7,492 nucleotides of DNA from Cyanobacteria bacterium K_DeepCast_35m_m2_023. GTDB taxonomy: Bacteria > Cyanobacteriota > Cyanobacteriia > PCC-6307 > Cyanobiaceae. Made by a program: the position numbers and the translations under genes. Shown here piece after piece: positions 1 to 6,014 of the stretch (its first letter is position 1; the number at the start of each line of letters is the position of its first letter). The stretch is taken from contig VGQR01000089.1 of NCBI GenBank assembly GCA_016882345.1, forward strand, positions 1 to 7,492, written 5' to 3'. The notes beneath the pieces are model-generated. The model ran no database searches. It was given only the letters and a program-made list of their open reading frames with translations, and was not told where the DNA came from.

Positions 1-2069
1 CACTGCCGCTGCGGGTCAAAACCGATGAACAACAGGTCGCGGTAGTCGTTGGTGGTGCCGGTTTTGCCGCCCTCGCCGCCGCCGCGGTAGGCCGCGCGTC
101 CTGTGCCGTCGCGGACCACCGCCTGCAGCAGGTCACGCATCTGTTCACTGACACGGGGGCTGGTGGCCCGGCGGGCCGGGTTGGCCAGCCATGGGGCTTG
201 GTTGGCCGTTTGACGGCAGCGCCGATCGGCCAGGCCCTGGCAGCTTTCGGCGTCGGTGATCCGTCGGATCGTGCGCGGGGCGTGCCACTGTCCGTTGTTG
301 ACCACTGCGGCGTAGGCGCTGGTGAGCTCCAGCAGGGTCACTTCGCTCTGCCCCAGTGCCAGGCCGGGGATGGCTTTGAGCGGTGTGGTCACTCCCAGGT
401 CGCGGGCCTTCTGGACCATGGCTTCCAGGCCCACCGTCCGGGCCAGGCGCAGGGCGGCGGTGTTGCTGCTGATGGCCAGGGCTTGCCTCAGGCTGAGACT
501 GCCGCCGCAGTCGCTTTGAAACGATTGGCCGCCCCAGCTCAGCGGGCCGCAGTCGATCCGCGTGTTGGGGGTCATGCCGCGTTCAAGCGCCAGCACGTAG
601 GGCACGAGCTTGAAGGTGCTGCCGGGTTGGCGCAGGGCCATCGAAGCGCGGTTGAACTGGCTTTGGCGGTAGTCCCGCCCCCCGGCAATGGCCAGAATGC
701 CGCCATTGCGCGCATCCAGCACCACCACAGCCCCCTGAGCGATTGCGGCAGCACGGTTGCGGTCGAGCCATTGGCGCAACAGGCCTTCAACGCGGTGCTG
801 CAGCGGCAGATCCAGGTGGGTGTCGACCAGGTAATTGCCTTGTTGGGCGGCTTCAGCGCCCACCAACTGTTCAAGATCGCGGCGCACCTGATCGGTGTAG
901 TACGGCGCCCCGCGCAGGTTTGGGTTGCTGCGGCAGGCATTGGGTGAAATCACCACCGGCAACCGCGAGGCGCGCCGGGCCCGATTGTCGCTGATCCGTC
1001 CGGTGCCGGCCATTTTGCTGAGCACCTGGTTGCGGGATGCCAGGGCCGCAGCCTGATCGAAACAGGGGTCATAGCCATTGGGTGATGGCAACAGCCCCAC
1101 CAGCAAGGCGGCCTGCTCCAGGGTCAGCTGGCGGGCTGACTGGCCGAAAAAGTGCTGTGACGCATCCTCAAATCCCCAACCGACCCCCAGATAGACGCGG
1201 TTCAGATAGCTGAGCAGCAGATCGCGTTTGCTGTATCGGGCTTCAAGCTGCAGGGCGACGAGCAGCTCGCGCCATTTGCGTGAGAGGGTCTCGCCGTCGC
1301 CCACTTCGTCGGGGTACAGGCTGCGGGCCAGTTGCTGGGTCAAGGTGCTGCCACCCTGCAGCACCTTGCCACCGATCAGGTTGGTGAATAGGGCCCGGGC
1401 TGTGCCGATGGGATCGACGCCTGGGTGCCACCAAAAACGGCTGTCCTCACTGGCCAGCAGGGCGTCAACCAGCACGGCCGGGTAATCGCTCAGGCCACCC
1501 AGTTCGCGATGCTTGAGCGTCTCCATGCTGCTGATGGCACGCCCCTGTCTGTCGTAGAGGGCCAGGGGACCCCGCACGCTGGCCAGGCTGCCGCGGATCG
1601 GCATCTGCACCGCAGAGATCAACAACAGCAGCCCGCCCAGGCCCAGGCCGGTCAGGATCAACCAGCCCGTCAGCTGTCGCAGGCGCTCGACTTCGGGCAG
1701 CGGTGGGCAGCTGAACTGCAGTTCGGGCAGATCGACCTGGCTGGGTGGCCCCAGGCGCACCGTGTCGCCATCGCTCAGCAGGATTGCGCTGATGCGTCGA
1801 CCATGCCACCACAGCCCATTGGTGGAGCCGTTGTCGCGCAGCAACCAACGACCCTGTTGCTGTTCGAGCAAGGCGTGGTGTCGGCTGACTGCCGAGTGGT
1901 CAATCGCGAGTTCGGCATCGGGATCGCGTCCGATCCGGTAGGTGCCGGCCACCAGGTCCAACCGGCGGGGTTGTGGCTCTGCCCCATGAATCAGCAGCAG
2001 GGGGCGCGCCTGCCGGCGCCAACGTCGCCACAGCTGCGTGCCCCGCTGCAGCCAGACGTCAGGGTTCAT
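1..2069 (-). CDS. FHA-domain class A penicillin-binding protein (peptidoglycan glycosyltransferase/transpeptidase), 3' end cut by window
   Basis: This is a bifunctional peptidoglycan synthase: a GT51 domain polymerises lipid II and a transpeptidase domain cross-links peptides, both outside the plasma membrane. Reading from ATG at 2069, 689 codons are open and the C-terminus lies beyond position 1. An N-terminal cytoplasmic FHA domain (about residues 25-110) carries the phosphothreonine-binding residues G47-R48, S62-R-H-H65 and N80-G-S-T-N-G85. One membrane helix follows at about 133-156. The GT51 domain has the catalytic E208 in EDSRFWWHPG and GGSTLTQQLAR at 239-249. The transpeptidase has SxxK (S484-T-F-K487), SxN (S534-S-N536) and KTGT (669-672), so all three active-site motifs are intact. 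The first ATG fits because a strong GAGGGGAG ribosome site lies 7 bases upstream and the FHA fold starts soon after. It overlaps lspA by 11 bases, suggesting translational coupling. The FHA domain implies control by Ser/Thr phosphorylation, which is inference. Family assignment is secure. Confidence 0.95.
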   Translation of the reverse strand, partial: MNPDVWLQRGTQLWRRWRRQARPLLLIHGAEPQPRRLDLVAGTYRIGRDPDAELAIDHSAVSRHHALLEQQQGRWLLRDNGSTNGLWWHGRRISAILLSDGDTVRLGPPSQVDLPELQFSCPPLPEVERLRQLTGWLILTGLGLGGLLLLISAVQMPIRGSLASVRGPLALYDRQGRAISSMETLKHRELGGLSDYPAVLVDALLASEDSRFWWHPGVDPIGTARALFTNLIGGKVLQGGSTLTQQLARSLYPDEVGDGETLSRKWRELLVALQLEARYSKRDLLLSYLNRVYLGVGWGFEDASQHFFGQSARQLTLEQAALLVGLLPSPNGYDPCFDQAAALASRNQVLSKMAGTGRISDNRARRASRLPVVISPNACRSNPNLRGAPYYTDQVRRDLEQLVGAEAAQQGNYLVDTHLDLPLQHRVEGLLRQWLDRNRAAAIAQGAVVVLDARNGGILAIAGGRDYRQSQFNRASMALRQPGSTFKLVPYVLALERGMTPNTRIDCGPLSWGGQSFQSDCGGSLSLRQALAISSNTAALRLARTVGLEAMVQKARDLGVTTPLKAIPGLALGQSEVTLLELTSAYAAVVNNGQWHAPRTIRRITDAESCQGLADRRCRQTANQAPWLANPARRATSPRVSEQMRDLLQAVVRDGTGRAAYRGGGEGGKTGTTNDYRDLLFIGFDPQRQ

Positions 2070-2532
2070 GCGGCTGCTCCCCTCGCAACAGCGACAGACC
2101 TAAGCAGATCACGGCCAGATTGATCGAGACATCGGCAAGGTTGAACACCGGAAAGTCGATCGGCACCAACGCCAGAAAATCCACCACGGCCCCCAGTCGC
2201 CAGCGGTCGAGTCCATTGCCCAGGGTTCCCCCCAGCAGCAACCCGGCGGCAAGCACCTGCAGCGGCGGCAACTGGCGCTGGCGCCACAGCCAGATCGCCA
2301 GGGCCACCGCCACCGCTGCACTGATCACGGCCAGCACCCCTGTCGCACCGGTCAGCAGGCTGAAGGCTGCGCCTCGGTTGTAGACCAACTGCAGATCCAG
2401 CAGTCGGGGCAGCCACGGTCGGGTCACGCCGGGCTCAAGAGTTTGCACGGCCCAGGCTTTGCTGAGCTGATCCATGATCAGAACCAGGCCTGTCAGGCTG
2501 AATCCCAGCCAACGCTGCCGCTGCAGTCTCAT
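2059..2532 (-). CDS. lspA: Lipoprotein signal peptidase (signal peptidase II), LspA
   Basis: LspA is the aspartic peptidase of the plasma membrane that cuts the signal peptide from diacylglyceryl-prolipoproteins just before the lipidated cysteine. The product is 157 residues, normal for the family, with four predicted membrane segments (about 8-26, 61-83, 88-105, 131-149). Conserved motifs are D21-Q-L-S-K, the Y51-N-R-G-A-A-F block, GGTLGNGLDR at 101-110, VVDF with catalytic D118, and FNLAD with catalytic D134, so the enzyme should be active. The start at 2532 was chosen over a longer reading because the extension lies inside bioY in another frame and the family begins right before the first helix. 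ATG overlaps the bioY stop as ATGA (4 bases), and no clear ribosome site precedes it, which fits coupled translation. Its 3' end covers the ribosome site and start of the penicillin-binding protein gene. Confidence 0.95.
   Translation of the reverse strand: MRLQRQRWLGFSLTGLVLIMDQLSKAWAVQTLEPGVTRPWLPRLLDLQLVYNRGAAFSLLTGATGVLAVISAAVAVALAIWLWRQRQLPPLQVLAAGLLLGGTLGNGLDRWRLGAVVDFLALVPIDFPVFNLADVSINLAVICLGLSLLRGEQPHEP
2077..2084 (-). promoter_or_regulatory. Strong ribosome binding site of the penicillin-binding protein gene
   Basis: Read on the minus strand this is GAGGGGAG, ending 7 bases before the ATG at 2069. It lies inside the last codons of lspA. It decides the start of the downstream gene and suggests that ribosomes finishing lspA can re-enter on the next gene. 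It is the clearest Shine-Dalgarno sequence in the window. Confidence 0.7.
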
Positions 2533-3137
2533 GGCGACAGTTTCAAGCCGCGGCGCAGCAGCAGGGCTAGCAGAGCAGTGGCGCAACACAGCACCAGCTG
2601 TCCCGGTAGCGGAGCCAGGCTGTAGCTGACGATCATCTGCAGCAGCCCCTGGGGCCAGCGACCCGCCAGACCACCCAACAGCAGGTTCAGCACCCCGAAC
2701 AGCTGCAGGACCATCAGTCCCAGTGCTGCCGCGGCAAACAGGTTGAGCAGGGTGTCCATGCCGCTCTGCCGTCCCAGCCGCCCCGTCAGCCATCCCGCAG
2801 GGATGAATCCGACGAGATAGCCGAAGCCCGGATCCAGGAGGTAGGCGAAGCCACCGCCGCCCTGGAAGACGGGCAGCTGGAACAGCCCCAGGCTCAGATA
2901 GGCAATGGCGGCCAGCATGGCGCTGCGCGGGCCACAGACCAGGGCCGTCAACAGCAGCGCCGGCACCTGCAGGGTCATGGGCAACGGCAGCACGGCGACG
3001 CCACTACGTCCATCGCCCAGCGGCAGGGCCGCAGTCACCAGACCACCGGCCAGGATCAACAGCAACCCTGCCAGTGCACCACTCCAGGTCGCGATCGCGC
3101 GCAAGCGGGTCACCCAAGCAGTCGATACATCCGCCAT
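2529..3137 (-). CDS. bioY: BioY family membrane protein (putative biotin transporter S component)
   Basis: BioY proteins are the substrate-binding membrane components of ECF-type or stand-alone biotin uptake. The 202-residue product is hydrophobic throughout with about six membrane segments. It carries the family block GPRSAMLAAIAYLSLG (69-84), then PVFQGGGGFAYLLDPGFGYLVGF (89-111, written here by its ends P89 and F111). This matches the usual pattern of GPR, YL, PVF, a glycine cluster and GYLxGF. In the C-terminal helix the expected PGDxxK is replaced by P178-G-Q-L-V-L183, so the acidic and lysine residues that contact biotin in the Lactococcus BioY structure appear to be missing. No ATPase or BioN gene is nearby. 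The start at 3137 gives the usual family length; a longer frame reaches 3314 but would run under sipA. No clear ribosome site precedes 3137, and GTG at 3113 is an alternative. Family membership is clear, biotin as substrate less so. Confidence 0.85.
   Translation of the reverse strand: MADVSTAWVTRLRAIATWSGALAGLLLILAGGLVTAALPLGDGRSGVAVLPLPMTLQVPALLLTALVCGPRSAMLAAIAYLSLGLFQLPVFQGGGGFAYLLDPGFGYLVGFIPAGWLTGRLGRQSGMDTLLNLFAAAALGLMVLQLFGVLNLLLGGLAGRWPQGLLQMIVSYSLAPLPGQLVLCCATALLALLLRRGLKLSP
3091..3098. repeat. HIP1 octamer GCGATCGC
   Basis: This exact HIP1 core palindrome lies inside the 5' part of bioY. HIP1 is greatly over-represented in many freshwater cyanobacteria and scarce in most marine picocyanobacteria. 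One copy in GC-rich DNA is weak evidence. Confidence 0.5.
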
Positions 3138-3182
3138 CCTGCAGCAGGTAGCGTTTTCAATCCAGTCCGGAGCGCCCTGGCC
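3138..3182. promoter_or_regulatory. Divergent intergenic gap between bioY and sipA
   Basis: This 45-base gap is the largest non-coding stretch in the window and must hold or border the starts of both transcripts. It contains a small AT-richer patch, GTTTTCAAT, at 3153-3161. On the plus strand TTCAAT (3156-3161) matches four of six bases of a -10 box, about 21 bases before the sipA ATG, with no convincing -35. A plus-strand CGGAG around 3168-3172 can serve as the sipA ribosome site, 10 bases from its ATG. No equally good -10 is visible for bioY, whose promoter may lie within sipA. The promoter call is tentative. Confidence 0.3.
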
Positions 3183-3410
3183 ATGGCCGATGCCGCAGTT
3201 GTCTCGGTGGGTGATGCGGTCCGCCTGATCGCCATGCAGCCGTACCTCAAAAGCGCCGATCCGATGCCGATGCTGCGGCCTGCCGATCTGGTGTCGCTCG
3301 ATGAACTCGGCCACGTGGTGGCCCTGCGCAGCGGCAGCACCGTGGCGGTCCGCTTTCGCCGCGGCACCTTTCTGATCGAGACCTCCCAGCTGCAGGGCGT
3401 TCAGTCCTGA
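3183..3410 (+). CDS. sipA: SipA-like regulatory protein (DUF3148, NblS-interacting protein A family)
   Basis: SipA is a small cyanobacterial SH3-like protein. In Synechococcus elongatus it binds the histidine kinase NblS and modulates signalling to the response regulators that control high-light and nutrient-stress genes. The 75-residue product fits the family in size and sequence: VGDAVRLIAMQPYLKSADPM begins at residue 9, followed by PMLRP (29-33), a central LGHVVAL strand (42-48), and VRFRRGTFLIE (56-66) near the C-terminus. It is soluble, with no signal peptide or membrane helix. ATG at 3183 has a GGAG-type ribosome site about 10 bases upstream. It is the only plus-strand gene in the left half of the window, diverging from bioY and overlapping the end of the convergent M16 gene by 10 bases, so it is probably transcribed alone. 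The family call is by pattern recognition; the NblS link is inferred from homologues. Confidence 0.85.
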   Translation: MADAAVVSVGDAVRLIAMQPYLKSADPMPMLRPADLVSLDELGHVVALRSGSTVAVRFRRGTFLIETSQLQGVQS

Positions 3411-3415
3411 GGCCC
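3395..3415. terminator. Imperfect hairpin over the convergent gene ends, possible two-way terminator
   Basis: The 10-base overlap between sipA and the minus-strand M16 gene reads TCAGTCCTGA, an imperfect palindrome that supplies TGA stops to both genes. It is flanked by GGGC (3395-3398) and GCCC (3412-3415), so a weak interrupted hairpin can form on either strand. There is no T-tract, so a classical intrinsic terminator is not shown. It is reported as the only visible candidate for ending both transcripts. Confidence 0.25.
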
Positions 3416-4696
3416 AGCGCCGAGGCGATGGCGATTCCAGGCCCGCTCGGCCGCTGCCAACCCTTCAGCCGGGCCGCACAGACTGAGCCGCGGCTGCAAC
3501 AGCCAGCGCTGGGCGACCGCTTGGAGCGCTGCAGCATCCAGATCAACGGTGCGGGCCAGGCAGCGTTCGACAAAATCGCTGGGTAGCCCAAAGCCGAGCA
3601 GCAACGCCTGACGATCGGCCAGCTGGCCGCAGGTCTGCCGTCCGAAGGCCTCCTGCCCCAGGTACTTGGCCTGGGCCAGCTCCCATTCGGCGTCGCTCAG
3701 GGGCTGCAGCAGCAGCCGTTGCCACTCATCGAGCAGGGCAGTGGTCGCTTCGCCGGCCCGTTCTGCCGACGTCGACAGGTGCCAGATGAAGGGGGTCGGT
3801 CCACGGCGGGCCGGCATGTGCACGCCCACGTCGTAGGCCAGGCCACGGGCTTCGCGCATCTCGACAAACAGGCGGCTCGACATGCCCAGGCCCAGATGGA
3901 CTTGCAACAGCCGCAGCGGCAGGTTGTCGGGATCTCCCAGCGCCGTGGTGCTGACACCGAGCATCAGAACCACCTGCTCGGTGTCCTGTTCGAGCAGGAC
4001 CAGGCGCCCGTTGCCCCCGCCGTGTTGGGCGAGCAGGGGCGACCCCGGCGCTGCCGCCCGCCAGGGCTGATGTGCCTGGGCCGCCTCGAGCGCATCGCCG
4101 CAGTCAGCAGCGAGCGAGCCGGCCAGCACCAGCACCGCACCATCCTGGCCCAGCCGCGCCTGCAGCGGCGCCAACTGGGTGCGCTCGAGGGGTTGCAGCT
4201 CGTCGGCCACCCCCAGGGGGTCGTGGCCGTAGGGCCCTGTCCCGTACAGCAGGGTCCGCAGTGCCTCGTGGCACAGCTGAAAGGGGTCCTCCCGTTGCCG
4301 CTGCAGGGTTTGCAGATTGAGCTGCCGCTCGATCGCAATCTGCTCGGGGGCCAGGGTGGCCGCGCCGGCCATCTGCACCAGCAGCGGCAACAGCGCCGCT
4401 GCATCGTCACTGGCGCATTTGAGGCTGATCACCAGGCTGTCTTCGTTGGCCTCGGCCCGGAGGGCGGCGCCTCGGCTTTCGACGAGGTCGGCCAGGGCTT
4501 CGGCATCCAGTTGCCCGCAGCCACGGGTCATCAGCCCCGCCAGCAGCTGATGGGCGCCGCGCTGGCCCGACGGGTCCAAGCTGCTGCCGCCCGCGATCCA
4601 AAGCCGTGCTGCCACCAGACCAGGGGCCGAGCGCTGCCGCTGCGCCAGCAGCAGGCCTCCCGGCAGCGTGCTTGTTGTCCAGCAGTCTGGGCTCAT
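3401..4696 (-). CDS. M16 family peptidase-like protein lacking the zinc site (inactive partner subunit)
   Basis: This 431-residue protein has the two-repeat size of an M16B subunit. At the position of the zinc motif it reads A48-H-Q-L-L-A-G-L55: H49 is kept, but the Glu and second His of HxxEH are replaced by Leu and Ala, so it should not bind catalytic zinc. The second half keeps the Arg/Tyr pair typical of the non-catalytic M16B subunit, R281-E-A-R-G-L-A-Y288, which in studied heterodimers helps position the substrate. GPYGHDPLG at 154-162 is another family landmark. There is no signal peptide. ATG at 4696 overlaps the stop of the preceding M16 gene as ATGA and has GGAGG 10 bases upstream. 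The two products therefore probably form a heterodimer, as known for other bacterial M16B pairs. The substrate is unknown. The 3' end overlaps sipA tail to tail by 10 bases. Confidence 0.9.
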   Translation of the reverse strand: MSPDCWTTSTLPGGLLLAQRQRSAPGLVAARLWIAGGSSLDPSGQRGAHQLLAGLMTRGCGQLDAEALADLVESRGAALRAEANEDSLVISLKCASDDAAALLPLLVQMAGAATLAPEQIAIERQLNLQTLQRQREDPFQLCHEALRTLLYGTGPYGHDPLGVADELQPLERTQLAPLQARLGQDGAVLVLAGSLAADCGDALEAAQAHQPWRAAAPGSPLLAQHGGGNGRLVLLEQDTEQVVLMLGVSTTALGDPDNLPLRLLQVHLGLGMSSRLFVEMREARGLAYDVGVHMPARRGPTPFIWHLSTSAERAGEATTALLDEWQRLLLQPLSDAEWELAQAKYLGQEAFGRQTCGQLADRQALLLGFGLPSDFVERCLARTVDLDAAALQAVAQRWLLQPRLSLCGPAEGLAAAERAWNRHRLGAGPQD

Positions 4697-6012
4697 GACG
4701 GCAGCGCCTCCAACACGCAGGCCCGTTGCGGAGCCAGCAGAGCAAAGCTGGGTTGCACCACCTCGGGCTGCAGCTGCAGCATGATCTCGAGCGGTTCATG
4801 CAGGGCAAGGGGCCGCTGCCACAACGCCCCGTTGCCGATGACGGCAGCGATGCCGGCCGCCGCTTCCAGGCCGAAGCGATAGCCGTTGCAGATCAGGCGT
4901 CGACTGCGTTCAAACTCGGCTGCTGGTGGCGGGGTGTCGATCAGACCCAGCAACACCGCATCGATCTCGCGCCGCACCTGCGGCAGGTCGTCAGGTTCGC
5001 AGACCGCCTCGAGCAACGCCAGGCTGCCGCATTCGAGCACCTGAAGATCGAGATCGATGCTCTCGACCAGCTGCAGCTGCTCGCGCAGGCGCTCGACCAG
5101 ACGGCTGCGGCGCCCCTCGGCCAGCAGGCTGGTGGCCAGGTCGAGCGCTGCCACCGCTTCACGCTGTTCGGCACCCGGCAGCGACCAAGCCATCAACAGG
5201 CGTGCCGCCTCCAGGCGCGCAAACGGTTGGCGGTGCTCCCCGGGCATCAGCTGCAGCCCGGGCCCGGTGCTGAGATGGCCAGCTGTGGGCAGCCGCCCGA
5301 GCGGGGACTCGGCCAGTCGATCGAGAAGGGCCTGCAGCATCGCGCTGGGCAGGGGCCCGCTCAGGGCCAACACGCAATGTTCAGCTCGATACAGCCGTTG
5401 TTGAAAACGCCGCATGTCGGCAGCATCGTGCGCCTCGAGCTGATCGCGCTCGCCCAAGATCGGGTGCCCATAGGGATGGGTGCCACAGCCCAGCTGAAGC
5501 AGGGTCTGCAGCGCCATTTCATCGGGCTGGTCCTGACTTTGGGCCAGTTCTTCGAGCACGACCTGACGTTCCATCTCCAGGTCCTGCTGGTTCAACCTTG
5601 GGGCCAACACCAGATCCAGCAGCAGCTCACAAGCCTCTCCAGCGGCGGCAGGAGGCACCAGCACGTGGTAGTGGACATCATCAAAGCCTGTGGCTGCGTT
5701 GCTGCTGCCTCCCAGGGCCTCGATGCGCAGATCAAAGGCGCCGGCCTGCTGCCGTTCGCTGCCCTTGAACACCATGTGCTCAAGAAAATGGGCCATGCCG
5801 CTCTCGTCGGCCTGTTCAAACACGCTGCCGGCACGGCACCAAAGATCGAGGCACACCAGAGGTGCATCACTGAGGGGCAGCGCGACCACCTGGGCCTGGG
5901 AGGGCAAGGTCCAGCTGTGCACGGTCCCCAGTCCGGGCAGCAGGCGTTCGGACAGGCTCGAGGCCAAAACAAGACCCATGGCAGGATCTGCATTCTGTGC
6001 TCTGACAGCCAC
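4693..6012 (-). CDS. M16 family zinc metallopeptidase (catalytic subunit of an M16B pair)
   Basis: This is a zinc endopeptidase of the pitrilysin/processing-peptidase superfamily. The 439-residue product carries the inverted zinc motif H75-F-L-E-H79 in the context [15 protein letters not shown]. The third ligand is expected about 75 residues on, in E148-R-Q-V-V-L-E-E155 (E154 or E155). Other landmarks are the G108-T-type substrate region [13 protein letters not shown] (105-117) and HPYGHPILG, found in most M16 peptidases. No signal peptide is seen, so a cytoplasmic role is likely. The start is uncertain. GTG at 6012 has GGAG 8 bases upstream and leaves only two bases before pcyA. ATG at 5979 (residue 12) lacks a ribosome site but gives a 35-base gap and still a full-length domain. 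It is followed by the degenerate M16 gene with a 4-base overlap, indicating one operon. The specific substrate is not recognisable. Confidence 0.93.
   Translation of the reverse strand: MAVRAQNADPAMGLVLASSLSERLLPGLGTVHSWTLPSQAQVVALPLSDAPLVCLDLWCRAGSVFEQADESGMAHFLEHMVFKGSERQQAGAFDLRIEALGGSSNAATGFDDVHYHVLVPPAAAGEACELLLDLVLAPRLNQQDLEMERQVVLEELAQSQDQPDEMALQTLLQLGCGTHPYGHPILGERDQLEAHDAADMRRFQQRLYRAEHCVLALSGPLPSAMLQALLDRLAESPLGRLPTAGHLSTGPGLQLMPGEHRQPFARLEAARLLMAWSLPGAEQREAVAALDLATSLLAEGRRSRLVERLREQLQLVESIDLDLQVLECGSLALLEAVCEPDDLPQVRREIDAVLLGLIDTPPPAAEFERSRRLICNGYRFGLEAAAGIAAVIGNGALWQRPLALHEPLEIMLQLQPEVVQPSFALLAPQRACVLEALPS
4707..4711 (-). promoter_or_regulatory. Ribosome binding site of the second M16 gene
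   Basis: The minus strand reads GGAGG, 10 bases before the ATG at 4696, inside the last codons of the upstream M16 gene. Together with the ATGA overlap it supports coupled, near-equal synthesis of the two subunits. Confidence 0.5.
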
Positions 6013-6014
6013 CG
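5980..6014. promoter_or_regulatory. Divergent start region between the M16 operon and pcyA
   Basis: Both transcription units must start in or near here. If the M16 gene begins at ATG 5979 the non-coding gap is 35 bases; if it begins at GTG 6012 only two bases remain. On the minus strand CAGAAT (5996-5991) matches four of six -10 bases but lies between the two candidate M16 starts. No good ribosome site precedes the pcyA ATG. Promoters for each side probably lie within the other side's coding sequence. No specific site can be supported firmly. Confidence 0.25.

Noticed and set aside
198..2123. Plus-strand open frames opposite the penicillin-binding protein (198-947 and 1425-2123)
   Set aside because: They are codon-aligned shadows of a gene with all expected FHA, GT51 and transpeptidase motifs, and they break exactly where that gene uses TCA or CTA.
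2533..2793. Longer LspA starting at 2793 (244 residues)
   Set aside because: The extra N-terminus is an out-of-frame reading of bioY. The family start lies just before the first membrane helix at 2532.
3155..3160. TTGAAA on the minus strand as a -35 box for bioY
   Set aside because: A -10 at 16-18 bases would fall on the bioY start codon, and nothing there resembles TATAAT, so it was not called as a promoter.
3138..3314. Longer BioY starting at 3314 (261 residues)
   Set aside because: The extension would lie opposite sipA, has no membrane or family sequence, and makes the protein longer than usual for BioY.
3719..4882. Plus-strand open frame of 387 codons opposite the second M16 gene and the end of the first
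   Set aside because: Same codon-register shadow effect over most of its length. The real strand has family motifs and ribosome sites; this one has none.
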